From Mycobacterium sp. (lineage in GTDB: Bacteria > Actinomycetota > Actinomycetes > Mycobacteriales > Mycobacteriaceae), in contig JAOPWC010000161.1 of assembly GCA_025965895.1 (NCBI GenBank), positions 18,385 through 82,384 of the forward strand: DNA of 64,000 bases, written 5' to 3'. A model generated the notes under the pieces. That model was not told where the DNA came from, ran no database searches, and saw nothing but the letters and a program-made list of their open reading frames with translations. Below, one piece after another: positions 33,596-41,750 of the stretch. How positions within the stretch are numbered: the stretch's first letter is position 1; each line of letters begins with the position of its first letter. Position numbers and translations under genes: made by a program.

Positions 33596-34684
33596 ATCGA
33601 CGCTCACCGACCCGCCCGCACAGGGCTCGTCGATCTCCACACCCACGCCATCGACGGCGATCTGCCGGATCTGCGGCAGGCTTATCCACCGGACCGCTGG
33701 CCCACCGTCGATCGCACCAGCGAGACCGACGCGCACCTGATGTTCGGCGGGGTTCCCTACCGCCAAATCGATCACCGGTGTTGGTCACCAGATGCCCGGC
33801 TCGTTGACATGGACCGTGAAGGCGTTGCCGTGCAAGTGCTTTCGCCGATTCCGGTGACATTCTGCTACCAGGCGTCGGCGGCCGGGACGGCCGAACTCGC
33901 GTGGGCTCAAAACGAGTTCTTCGCCCGGATCACCCGCCAGCACCCAACCCGCTTCGGTGCGCTGGGCGCCGTCGCCCTGCAGGACCCCGACCGGGCCGTC
34001 GACGAGATGCGCCGGTGCATGCGCCATCGGGGATTCCTCGGCGTCGAGATCGGCGCGCAGGTCGGCGGTACCGAGCTGGCCGACCCGAGTCTGGACCGGT
34101 TCTTCGCCGTCGCGCATGAACTTGGCGCCCTGGTTCTGGTCCATCCCAGTGACCAGGACCTGTCCCCCCGAGTGACCGGACTCGGACTCGGCTTCGGCGC
34201 GGGCATGCCCATCGAAACAGCACTGGCCGCCGCGGCGCTGATCGCCGGCGGCGCACTCTCCCGCCGACCCGAGGTGCGGATATGCCTGGCGCACGGTGGC
34301 GGTACGCTGCCGGCAATCATCGGCCGGCTCGACAAAGCGGCGATCATGGCGGGCATCGCCGCCGACTCGCCCGACCTGCCGAGCCGCCTGGCTGGCCGGT
34401 TGTGGTGCGACTCACTGACATACAACCGTCAGGCGCTGAGCGCAGCGGTCCGGGTCTTCGGCCGCGACCACGTCGTCCTCGGATCGGACTACCCCTTCCC
34501 GGCGATGCCCGAACCGATCGACGACATCGTGGTCGACCTGCCCGCCGACCTGCGTCGCAGGATCTGCCGCACCAATCTGGAGGAATGCTATGGCGCACTT
34601 TTTGGGGCTGGGGCTGACCCACTATCCGCTGCTGGCCGGCACCGACGATCACATGGCGGACCTGTTGCGCTGGACGCTGGCTGA
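33596..34684 (+). CDS. Amidohydrolase-family (ACMSD/resorcylate decarboxylase-like) protein, start codon unusual
   Basis: About 362 aa TIM-barrel metallo-enzyme. The first ATG (33740) would drop the HxH metal motif LVDLHTHAID, which is present in frame upstream. The best-placed start is ATC at 33596, seven bases after GGAG (33585-33588), in the context ACCATCGAC where ATG would be expected. Further features: VLVHPSDQD, LAHGGGTLPAI and LGSDYPFPAM carry the remaining His/Asp metal ligands. Family members decarboxylate or hydrolyse aromatic acids and ring-cleavage products. Its 3' end overlaps the dioxygenase gene by 95 bases. Either a rare non-ATG start or a mutated start. Confidence 0.75.
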   Translation: MDAHRPARTGLVDLHTHAIDGDLPDLRQAYPPDRWPTVDRTSETDAHLMFGGVPYRQIDHRCWSPDARLVDMDREGVAVQVLSPIPVTFCYQASAAGTAELAWAQNEFFARITRQHPTRFGALGAVALQDPDRAVDEMRRCMRHRGFLGVEIGAQVGGTELADPSLDRFFAVAHELGALVLVHPSDQDLSPRVTGLGLGFGAGMPIETALAAAALIAGGALSRRPEVRICLAHGGGTLPAIIGRLDKAAIMAGIAADSPDLPSRLAGRLWCDSLTYNRQALSAAVRVFGRDHVVLGSDYPFPAMPEPIDDIVVDLPADLRRRICRTNLEECYGALFGAGADPLSAAGRHRRSHGGPVALDAG

Positions 34685-35666
34685 TCCCGACATTCCCGCC
34701 GAGGCGAAGGATCCGGGGAACTGGCCGGCGCCGATGCGCGCCGAATGGGGCAGCGACGGCGGTGTGGCGTCCGCGGCGCATCATCGAAAGCTGCTGATGG
34801 AGAACCTGTCTCGCTGCCGCGAGGCCCTTGATGAGTTCGCCCCCGACGTCGTGGTGGTGTGGGGTGACGACCAGTACGAGAACTTCCGTGAAGAGGTCGT
34901 CCCGCCGTTCTGCGTGCTCGCCTACGACGATGTCGACGTCAACCCCTTCGAGCTGATGACCCGCCGCGGCAGTCCTAATGCCTGGGGATTGCCCGATGAC
35001 ACCACCATCACCCTGCACGGCGACGCCGACGGGGCCCGCCGGCTCGCCGACGGCCTAATCGGCCGGGGATTCGACGTCGCCTATTCCTACCGGAAGCGCA
35101 GCGACGCACCGTTTCCGCACGCGATCGTCAACACCCAGCTGTTTCTGGACTACCCCAACGCCGGGTCGCGCTTCGAGTACCGGATCATCCCGATCACGGT
35201 GAACTGCTACGGGCAGCATGCGATCGCCCGCAGGGGCGGCCTGGCGCGGTTCGCCGCGATAGCCGACGAACGGCTCGACCCGTCGGGGCCGACGCCCGCC
35301 CGCTGCTTCGCGCTGGGCCGCGCGGTCGCACAGTCGTTCCGCGACACCGACTTGCGTGTGGCGCTGGTGGCGTCGTCGAGTTGGTCACACGCGTTCCTGA
35401 CCGACAAGACCTGGCACATCACCCCCGACACCGCCGCCGACCGCCGGTTGTATCAGCTGTTCGTCGACCGCGACTACCCGACGTGGCAGGCCACCCCCAG
35501 CCGCGACATCGTTGATTCCGGTCAGCACGAGGTGCTCAACTGGTTCTGCCTGACCGGAGCGGTCGACGAACTCGGCTTAGACCTTGAGTGGTCAGAGCTC
35601 GTCACCACCGATGTCTTCAACTCCAACAAATGTTTTGCCGTGTTCACGGAAGGAGGCCGGCGATGA
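34590..35666 (+). CDS. LigB-type (class III) extradiol ring-cleavage dioxygenase
   Basis: 358 aa, non-haem Fe(II) enzyme that opens a catechol ring beside the hydroxyls. N-terminal GLGLTHYPLLAG provides a metal His, DVVVVWGDDQYENF and IIPITVNCYG are conserved strands of the LigB fold, and SSSWSHAFL and the DSGQHEVLNWF segment fit the C-terminal active-site region. It is a single-chain catalytic-subunit type; no separate LigA-like gene is seen. Translation is coupled to the hydrolase that follows. Confidence 0.85.
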   Translation: MAHFLGLGLTHYPLLAGTDDHMADLLRWTLADPDIPAEAKDPGNWPAPMRAEWGSDGGVASAAHHRKLLMENLSRCREALDEFAPDVVVVWGDDQYENFREEVVPPFCVLAYDDVDVNPFELMTRRGSPNAWGLPDDTTITLHGDADGARRLADGLIGRGFDVAYSYRKRSDAPFPHAIVNTQLFLDYPNAGSRFEYRIIPITVNCYGQHAIARRGGLARFAAIADERLDPSGPTPARCFALGRAVAQSFRDTDLRVALVASSSWSHAFLTDKTWHITPDTAADRRLYQLFVDRDYPTWQATPSRDIVDSGQHEVLNWFCLTGAVDELGLDLEWSELVTTDVFNSNKCFAVFTEGGRR

Positions 35667-36487
35667 CGACGTCGATCGTGGCGGAGCACACCATCGATGC
35701 CGGAGGCATCGAAACCAGCTACCTCGAAGCCGGTTCCGGCGAACCGGTCATCATGCTGCACGGCTCGGGCCCCGGTGTCTCGGCACTCGCCAACTGGCAG
35801 CACAACATACCGACCCTGTCGCAACGGTTCCACGTGCTCGCCCCGGACCTGGTCGGCTTCGGCGCCACCGAGCGGCCCTATGACGTCGTCTACTCGCTGC
35901 GGACCTGGACCGACCATATCTGGGCGTTCCTCGACGCACACGACATTCAGAAGACCGCGGTCGTCGGCAATTCGCTGGGTGGTCGCATCGCCCTGCAGAT
36001 GGCCACCGACCGACCGAACCGGATCACCAAGATGGTGCTGATGGGCGCACCGGGTGTCGGCATGTACCTCACCGGCGGCCTTGCCGCGCTGCGTGCCTAT
36101 CAGCCGTCTCACGACGCGATGCGCGATCTGTTGCGCAACTACTTCGCGGTTGATCCGACGATGATCACCGACGAACTCGTCGCGATCCGCTACCAGGCCA
36201 GCATCGCCCACGGCGCCTACGAGGCATACCGCACCATGTTCTTCGATCCGCGGCACGCCGGATCCGAACTCGCCATCACCGAAAACGAGGTCCGCGCCAT
36301 CACCACACCGACGTTGCTCATCCACGGCCGGGAGGACAGGGTCGTACCGATGCACGTCTCCGTCACGATGCTGGGGCTGTTGCCCCACGCCGACCTGCAT
36401 GTGTTCAGCGCATGCGGACATTGGACCCAGATCGAGCGCGCCGACGAGTTCTCCGCGCTGGTCTCCGAGTACCTGGCCCGGCCATGA
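35663..36487 (+). CDS. Meta-cleavage-product hydrolase (MhpC/BphD-like alpha/beta hydrolase)
   Basis: 274 aa. HGSGPG (residues 33-38) is the oxyanion motif typical of C-C hydrolases acting on meta-cleavage products; the triad is Ser104 (GNSLGG), Asp225 (HGREDRVVP) and His253 (CGHWTQIE). ATG 35663 follows AGGAGG and overlaps the dioxygenase stop. It would hydrolyse the dienoate made by the LigB enzyme. Confidence 0.92.
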   Translation: MTTSIVAEHTIDAGGIETSYLEAGSGEPVIMLHGSGPGVSALANWQHNIPTLSQRFHVLAPDLVGFGATERPYDVVYSLRTWTDHIWAFLDAHDIQKTAVVGNSLGGRIALQMATDRPNRITKMVLMGAPGVGMYLTGGLAALRAYQPSHDAMRDLLRNYFAVDPTMITDELVAIRYQASIAHGAYEAYRTMFFDPRHAGSELAITENEVRAITTPTLLIHGREDRVVPMHVSVTMLGLLPHADLHVFSACGHWTQIERADEFSALVSEYLARP

Positions 36488-37794
36488 GCACCGGTATCGA
36501 GGCCTGGCGGCCCCAAGAAGCCGAAGTGGTAGCGCAGCTGCCGATCGTCGACGACGACCCCGTGACCCAACGGTTCCGGGTGCACCGCTCGGCGATGACC
36601 TCACCACTCGTCCACCGGGCCGAGATCGAGCGAATCTTCGCCACGTCGTGGCTGTATGTCGGCCACGAATCGGAAATCCCCAATCCCGGTGACTTCGTCC
36701 GGCGGCCCGTCTGCGGGCGGCCGGTCTTCATGGTCCGCGGGGTGAAAACCGGCAACGTCAACGTGTTCCACAACACCTGCACGCACCGCGGTGCGCTGGT
36801 ATGCCGGCAGGACTCCGGCAATTCCAAAGTGTTCCAATGCTTCTACCATGCGTGGACCTTCGACTCCGAAGGACAGCTCAAGGGCGTGCCCGGCCGGGAC
36901 GCCTACGCCGGCGGTGTGAACCTAGACGAGTTGGGGCTTAAGCGGGTAGCGCGCGTGGAGTCCTACCGTGGCTTCGTGTTCGCCAGCTTCGACCCCGGCA
37001 TCGTCGATCTGCCCACCTATCTCGGCGGCGCCAAGGACTACATCGATCTCGTCATCGACGGCTGCGGCGGGTCGGTCGAGATAGTCCGCGGCACCAACCA
37101 GTACAGCTTCGGCGCCAACTGGAAGCTGTTGGTGGAGAACAGCATCGACGGCTACCATGCGGAGTCCACCCACGACACCTACTTCAAGTACCTGGTGTCG
37201 ATCGGCACCGACCTACGCGGCGGTGTCAGCGGCCGGGCGGTCGACCTCGGCAACGGTCACGCCGTCATCGAGTACAGCTCACCGTGGGGTCGTCCGGTCG
37301 CCAAATGGGAGCCGCTGTTCGGTGAGGACGCCCGCACCGAAATAGACCGGCTGCGAGAGGATCTGGCCGCCCGCCACGGCGAGGAGCGTGCGCATACGAT
37401 GGCCGAGGTGAACCGCAATCTACTGATCTACCCGAACCTGATCATCAACGACATCATGGCGGTGACCGTGCGCACCGTCTATCCGCCCGCGCCCGACGCC
37501 GTGGACGTCACCGCGTGGGAACTGGCGCCCGTGAACGAGGTGCCTTCCCTGCGCCAGCGGCGGCTCGACAGCTTCTTGACGTTCCTGGGCCCGGGCGGGT
37601 TCGCCACTCCCGACGACCTGGAGGCGTTGGAGTCCTGCCAGCACGGCTTCGCCAGCGGCGGGGTGGAGTGGAACGACATCTCCCGCGGCATGGGTCGCTC
37701 TCCGATGGCCAACGACGAGGAACAGATGCGTGCGTTCTGGCGGCGCTGGCAGCACCAGATGGGCGCCGCGGCGGACCTGGCGGATGCCCAATGA
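36484..37794 (+). CDS. Rieske ring-hydroxylating oxygenase, alpha subunit
   Basis: 436 aa. The Rieske cluster ligands are Cys99, His101, Cys119 and His122 (CTH, then CFYH). The mononuclear iron site has His225 and His230 with the bridging Asp222 in SIDGYHAESTHD, with the spacing of naphthalene dioxygenase. With the beta subunit it makes a cis-dihydrodiol from an aromatic ring. No ferredoxin or reductase gene is visible nearby, so electron transfer must be encoded elsewhere. Confidence 0.94.
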   Translation: MSTGIEAWRPQEAEVVAQLPIVDDDPVTQRFRVHRSAMTSPLVHRAEIERIFATSWLYVGHESEIPNPGDFVRRPVCGRPVFMVRGVKTGNVNVFHNTCTHRGALVCRQDSGNSKVFQCFYHAWTFDSEGQLKGVPGRDAYAGGVNLDELGLKRVARVESYRGFVFASFDPGIVDLPTYLGGAKDYIDLVIDGCGGSVEIVRGTNQYSFGANWKLLVENSIDGYHAESTHDTYFKYLVSIGTDLRGGVSGRAVDLGNGHAVIEYSSPWGRPVAKWEPLFGEDARTEIDRLREDLAARHGEERAHTMAEVNRNLLIYPNLIINDIMAVTVRTVYPPAPDAVDVTAWELAPVNEVPSLRQRRLDSFLTFLGPGGFATPDDLEALESCQHGFASGGVEWNDISRGMGRSPMANDEEQMRAFWRRWQHQMGAAADLADAQ

Positions 37795-38297
37795 CCGCGA
37801 CGGCGCCGCAACGGCAGCAGGCAGGGGGCAGGGGGCGCGTCGAGGACTTCCTGTACGCCGAGGCGGCATTGCTGGACGCGTGGCAACTCGACGATTGGCT
37901 GCTGCTGTTCGACGAGGACGCCAAATACGAAGTGCCGTGCAACGACGCGGTCGACGGCGACCCGGCGCATGACCTGCTGCTCATCGACGACAACTACACG
38001 CGCCTGGCGGCCAGAGTCGAGCGACTCAACAGCCGGCGCGCCCACCGCGAGTACCCGCATTCCCGCACCAACCACCAGGTGTTCAACGTGCGGGTAGAGG
38101 ACGCGTCGCGCGACGAGATATCGGTAACCGCCTCGTTCACGGTATGGCGGTTCCGTGCGGGACGGTCGAGTTGCTATGTCGGCCGGTACCGCTACCGGCT
38201 GCGGCGAAGCGACGGCGGTTTCCGGATCGCCTGCAAGAGGGCGGAACTGGACATGACGGACCTGCGTTCCGTCGGCGACGTGGCAATCATCCTGTGA
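37791..38297 (+). CDS. Rieske ring-hydroxylating oxygenase, beta subunit
   Basis: 168 aa NTF2-like small subunit: VEDFLYAEAALLDAWQLDDW, the HREYPHSRTNHQVFNVRVED core strand and the FRIACKRAELDM end are typical. ATG 37791 overlaps the alpha-subunit stop by four bases, consistent with fixed stoichiometry. Structural role in the alpha3beta3 oxygenase. Confidence 0.93.
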   Translation: MTATAPQRQQAGGRGRVEDFLYAEAALLDAWQLDDWLLLFDEDAKYEVPCNDAVDGDPAHDLLLIDDNYTRLAARVERLNSRRAHREYPHSRTNHQVFNVRVEDASRDEISVTASFTVWRFRAGRSSCYVGRYRYRLRRSDGGFRIACKRAELDMTDLRSVGDVAIIL

Positions 38298-39058
38298 GCG
38301 GCGCACTGAGCGGGCGGACCGCGGTCGTCACCGGCGCCGCCTCGGGTATCGGCCTGGGCATCACCACCCGACTGATCGCCGACGGCGCCGCGGTTTTCGC
38401 GGCGACCCGCAGCAAGGAAGACCTGGAGCGGGTGGACGAGCAGGCGGCGATCGCCGGCGGCTTCGTCGGTGAACTCCACGATCCCGGCGTGGCCGACGAC
38501 CTGGTCGCTGCGGCGGTCGGGACGCTCGGCCATGTCGATGTTCTGGTCAACAACGCCGGCGGCGGGGTGATCGGCCCCACGCTGGAGCACACCGAGGAGT
38601 CGCTGCGAGCCACCGTCGACAACAACCTGTGGACCACGATCTACTGCGTGCGAGCGGTTCTGCCGCACATGGTGGCTCGCGGCCACGGCCGCATCGTCAA
38701 CATCGGCGCCGATTCGGTGCGCACCGGGCTGATGGATCACGCAATGTACAACGCCGCAAAAGGTGGCGTGCACGCGATGGTCACCGGCCTGGCCCGCGAA
38801 TTCGCCACGGCCGGGATCACGGCCAACACCGTGGCGCCATGCTACGTGCGCACACCGGAACTGGTGAAGCTGCTCGAATCCGGCCAGGCGCCAGCACGTC
38901 TTGAGCGTGTCGTCGAACAGGGAACGGCCATCGTGCCGCTCGGACGCCCAGGCGACCCTTCCGAGGTCGCGGCGGTGGTTTCCTTCCTCGCCGCCGAGGA
39001 CAGCCGATTCATCACCGGACAAACGATTTACGTCAACGGCGGCAGCAGCATGGGGTGA
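38294..39058 (+). CDS. SDR, probable cis-dihydrodiol dehydrogenase
   Basis: 254 aa. TGAASGIG, NNAGGGV, and the catalytic Ser/Tyr/Lys in GADSVRTGLMDHAMYNAAKG. GTG 38294 overlaps the oxygenase beta stop (GTGA). Position directly after the Rieske subunits suggests it rearomatises the cis-diol to a catechol, the substrate of the LigB dioxygenase (inference). Sequence alone fits many SDR roles. Confidence 0.9.
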   Translation: MSGALSGRTAVVTGAASGIGLGITTRLIADGAAVFAATRSKEDLERVDEQAAIAGGFVGELHDPGVADDLVAAAVGTLGHVDVLVNNAGGGVIGPTLEHTEESLRATVDNNLWTTIYCVRAVLPHMVARGHGRIVNIGADSVRTGLMDHAMYNAAKGGVHAMVTGLAREFATAGITANTVAPCYVRTPELVKLLESGQAPARLERVVEQGTAIVPLGRPGDPSEVAAVVSFLAAEDSRFITGQTIYVNGGSSMG

Positions 39059-39202
39059 AGCCCTGACATCTCACAATTCGAAGGGTCCAAATGACCCTCA
39101 CCTCAACTGGTCTGCGCTAGGCCGCGGACCGGCTGAGCAAAGTCACCGCCGCCGAGATCGACGAAATCGGTTTGGTCGCGATCTCTTTCGCTAAGGTGAC
39201 CC

Positions 39203-39510
39203 ATGACGCGCAGCAAGGTCGCCGTCATCGGCTCGGGGCAATATCGGCTCGGACCTGATGATCAAGGTGCTGCGGTTGTCGGACCGTCTCGAAATGGCTG
39301 CGATGGTCGGGCATCGATCCGGACTCCGACGGGTTGCGCCGGGCGCAGCGTCTCGGCGTGCCGACCACCGCTCACGGTGTGCGCGGCCTGCTGGACATGC
39401 CGGACTTCGACGACATCGCGGTGGTGTTCGACGCGACGTCGGTCCACGCATCTCGACAACACGCGGCTGCTCACGCCGCACGGTAAGAAACTCGTCGACC
39501 TCAGCGGCCT
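39203..39510 (+). pseudogene. Remnant of acetylating acetaldehyde dehydrogenase (MhpF/HsaG-type)
   Basis: Starts as MTRSKVAVIGSG, then continues in other frames as IGSDLMIKVLRLSDRLEMAA, then DPDSDGLRRAQRLGVPTTAH...FDDIAVVFDATSVHA, then NTRLLTPHGKKLVDL, the order of the N-terminal NAD domain of acylating acetaldehyde dehydrogenase. Three frameshifts are needed, and the catalytic C-terminal two-thirds is missing. The 90 bases before it (ADRLSKVTAAEIDEIGLVAI in one frame) also look like old coding DNA. It is a trace of a lost lower meta-cleavage pathway. Confidence 0.8.
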
Positions 39511-39592
39511 TGGACTCCTCTGCAGAATTGAGTTCCGCTGGTCGATCGTGGCCGAAACGGCGCGACCGCAACTCCCTTGTGAGGCCGGGACA

Positions 39593-40231
39593 TCACCGGC
39601 TGTCGCGGCGGGTAGGTGCGTAAAGGGTGTGCCACACGATGCCGGCGTAGGCGTCAGCCAAGCGCTCCTGGCTCGATCCCGACTCTGCGCGCACCATTCG
39701 GTGCAGGCCGCGTTCGGCCATCCATTGCAGCCAGTACGCGGTTTCCGCTGCGGGCAACGAGGGGTCGACGAATCCGTCGGCCTGACCGGTTTCGATGTGC
39801 GCCCGCAGCCCGTCGATGTAGCGGCGCATCGCCTCGTCGACGGCCTCGCGCACGCCGTGGTCGGTGCCGATGGCCTCGTGGGTAGCGGCCATCAGCTCGG
39901 GGTGTGCACGGTAGGCGTCCATGATCTGTTCCAGCGCCGCGCGAACGTCGTCTTTGGTCGCGGTGCCGTCCAGCGACCACCACGTTTGCGCCGCGTCGAG
40001 GATGACTTGCGTGAACTCGGCGTACCAGGTGCGCAGCAGGTTGGATTTGTCCACGAAATACGCATAGAACGTCGAGCGCGAGATTCCGGCCTCGGCCACC
40101 ACGCTGGCGACGCTGACGTCCGCGTACGTCGTTCCTGACCGTAGGTGCTGTTCCACGATCGACAGCACTTGCGCACGCAGCGCATCGCGGCGCGCCTGGC
40201 CGTGTTTCTGGGCGGTATCCGCGGTGGTCAT
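39593..40231 (-). CDS. TetR-family regulator
   Basis: 212 aa. N-terminal helix-turn-helix ASVVAEAGISRSTFYAYFVD (about residues 43-62), then a helical ligand domain with Trp/His residues. It begins 17 bases after the fadE at 40249, on the same strand, so the two form an operon, and the regulator probably acts on the palindrome upstream of that fadE. Confidence 0.92.
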   Translation of the reverse strand: MTTADTAQKHGQARRDALRAQVLSIVEQHLRSGTTYADVSVASVVAEAGISRSTFYAYFVDKSNLLRTWYAEFTQVILDAAQTWWSLDGTATKDDVRAALEQIMDAYRAHPELMAATHEAIGTDHGVREAVDEAMRRYIDGLRAHIETGQADGFVDPSLPAAETAYWLQWMAERGLHRMVRAESGSSQERLADAYAGIVWHTLYAPTRRDSR

Positions 40232-40248
40232 GCGCTCACGCTACGGGG

Positions 40249-41403
40249 TCAGAAGGACGTCCTCTGGCGGGCGAGGATGTCCCTGGCGATCACGCGTTTC
40301 TGGATTTCGGCTGTTCCGTCGGCGACGAGGTAGGCCATGACGTCGCGGAAGCGCTGTTGCAGCGGGAACTCGGTGGAGTAGCCGAGGTTGCCGTGGATTC
40401 TCATCGCGGCTTCGATCGCGTCCTTGGCGATCGTGGGCGGCCACCACTTGCTCATCGAGGCCAGTGAGGTGTGGGGCTTGCCCTGTTCACGCAGCCACAG
40501 CGCGCGGTAGCACACCCAGCGTGCCGCTTCGAGGTAGGTGGCGTGCTCGGCGAGGGGGAAGGAGACCCCTTGGTTGTCGGCGATGGGTCTACCGAACGCG
40601 TGCCGCTGTGTCGCGTAGATGGCGGCCTCGTCGAGGCTGGCCTGAGCGGCTCCGAGGCACAGTAGCCCGAGTGCGGCGCGGCTGAAGTCGAAGTGGCTCA
40701 TCACGGCCTGGAATCCCCTGCCGGGTTCGCCGATCAGGTGTGAGGTCGGGACAAACACGTCGTCGAGGTGGATCGACCCCCACCCCAGCGGCAGGCAGCC
40801 CATGCCGGGCATGTGGTGCACGCTGACCTTGTCCGCGTCGAGGGGTACCAGATAGCAGCTGACTCCGGCCGAGCCGGTGGTGCCCGGCTCACGTGCGTAG
40901 ACCAGCGCGGCGGAGGAATGCATGGCCCAGGAAATCGCGGTCTTCTCCCCCGCCAGCGTCCACCCGTCCTTGACTGGTCGCGCCACGGTGGTCATCGCCC
41001 GGGCGTCGGAGCCCGAGCTTGGTTCGGTCAGGGCGATCGCGACGTTTTCCCGGCCTTCGATCATCGCCGGCAGATAGCGCTGTTGGACTTCTTCGGTCCC
41101 CTGCATCAACTGCGACCCGATGAGTCCGACCTGCACGGGCGCGGAGGCGACGTTCACATCTCCGTAGGCGAGGGTCTCGGTGGCAAGCCCGAGCGTCACC
41201 GGATCCTCGGCTCCGGTGCCGCCGTACTGCTCCGGCAGACCGATTCCCAGCACGCCGAGCTCGCCGAGCTGGCGCAGGATGTCGAACGGAAACTCGGTGG
41301 ACGCGGCGCGGTCACGGTAACCCGGGAGCAGGACCTTGCGGGAGAAATCGACAAGGGTCTTCTGGAATGCGGTCTGCTCAGAAGTGAACGCGAACGAAAT
41401 CAT
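40249..41403 (-). CDS. Acyl-CoA dehydrogenase (FadE family) with Asp at the usual Glu position
   Basis: 384 aa, all acyl-CoA dehydrogenase regions present: ALTEPSSGSDARAM flavin segment, RHAFGRPIADNQG, HGNLGYSTEF and the C-terminal VADGTAEIQKRVIARDIL. The last motif aligns with MCAD YEGTSEIQ, where the catalytic base is Glu; here it is Asp (DGT). Asp may still act as base with changed geometry, or the enzyme may act on a different substrate. First gene of the fadE-tetR pair. Confidence 0.9.
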   Translation of the reverse strand: MISFAFTSEQTAFQKTLVDFSRKVLLPGYRDRAASTEFPFDILRQLGELGVLGIGLPEQYGGTGAEDPVTLGLATETLAYGDVNVASAPVQVGLIGSQLMQGTEEVQQRYLPAMIEGRENVAIALTEPSSGSDARAMTTVARPVKDGWTLAGEKTAISWAMHSSAALVYAREPGTTGSAGVSCYLVPLDADKVSVHHMPGMGCLPLGWGSIHLDDVFVPTSHLIGEPGRGFQAVMSHFDFSRAALGLLCLGAAQASLDEAAIYATQRHAFGRPIADNQGVSFPLAEHATYLEAARWVCYRALWLREQGKPHTSLASMSKWWPPTIAKDAIEAAMRIHGNLGYSTEFPLQQRFRDVMAYLVADGTAEIQKRVIARDILARQRTSF

Positions 41404-41415
41404 TCTGGTGCCTCC

Positions 41416-41577
41416 CTATGGTGCGGTGGCGGCGAAACCGTTAATGGCGGTGAGGTATTCGTCAACGATCTTGTCGGCGACTTCCCTAGCGGTCTCGATC
41501 CGATCGATCTGGCCGACACCCTGGCCGGCTCCGAAGATGTTTGAACTCACCAATCCCAGGTCCATTTCGGCGACTCT
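41416..41577 (-). pseudogene. C-terminal remnant of a nitronate monooxygenase-like gene
   Basis: The minus strand reads AEMDLGLVSSNIFGAGQGVG followed by QIDRIETAREVADKIVDEYL and a stop at 41416, which matches the C-terminal end of 2-nitropropane dioxygenase/nitronate monooxygenase enzymes (GQGVGLI...AREIV). There is no start codon or FMN-binding region upstream. It lies between the fadE start and its upstream palindrome. Confidence 0.65.
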
Positions 41578-41584
41578 ACACCTA

Positions 41585-41606
41585 CGTCTGGACTTACGTC
41601 CAGACG
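41585..41606. promoter_or_regulatory. Palindrome CGTCTGGAC-ttac-GTCCAGACG, candidate TetR operator
   Basis: Perfect 9-base arms around four bases, 180 bases upstream of the fadE-tetR operon. The size and symmetry are those of TetR-family operators; no other regulator gene is closer on the minus strand. Confidence 0.5.
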
Positions 41607-41665
41607 CACGTACACCGCGCTTTCGGGCACTGCCCTCGCCCCGGCGAACCCGGGCTTGACGGCTT

Positions 41666-41676
41666 CGGTCTGACCA
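41666..41676. promoter_or_regulatory. FadR-type operator CGGTCTGACCA with promoter
   Basis: Lies 75 bases upstream of the lipase start; TAATGT (41680-41685) just downstream is a possible -10. The operator and the following ATT are shared with the site at 47756-47766. Confidence 0.6.
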
Positions 41677-41750
41677 TTTTAATGTTTAGTCATGATGCCG
41701 ATCGCGTCCATCCGGCCGCGCGGACGCCACACACCGGGCGGGACCCCGTA

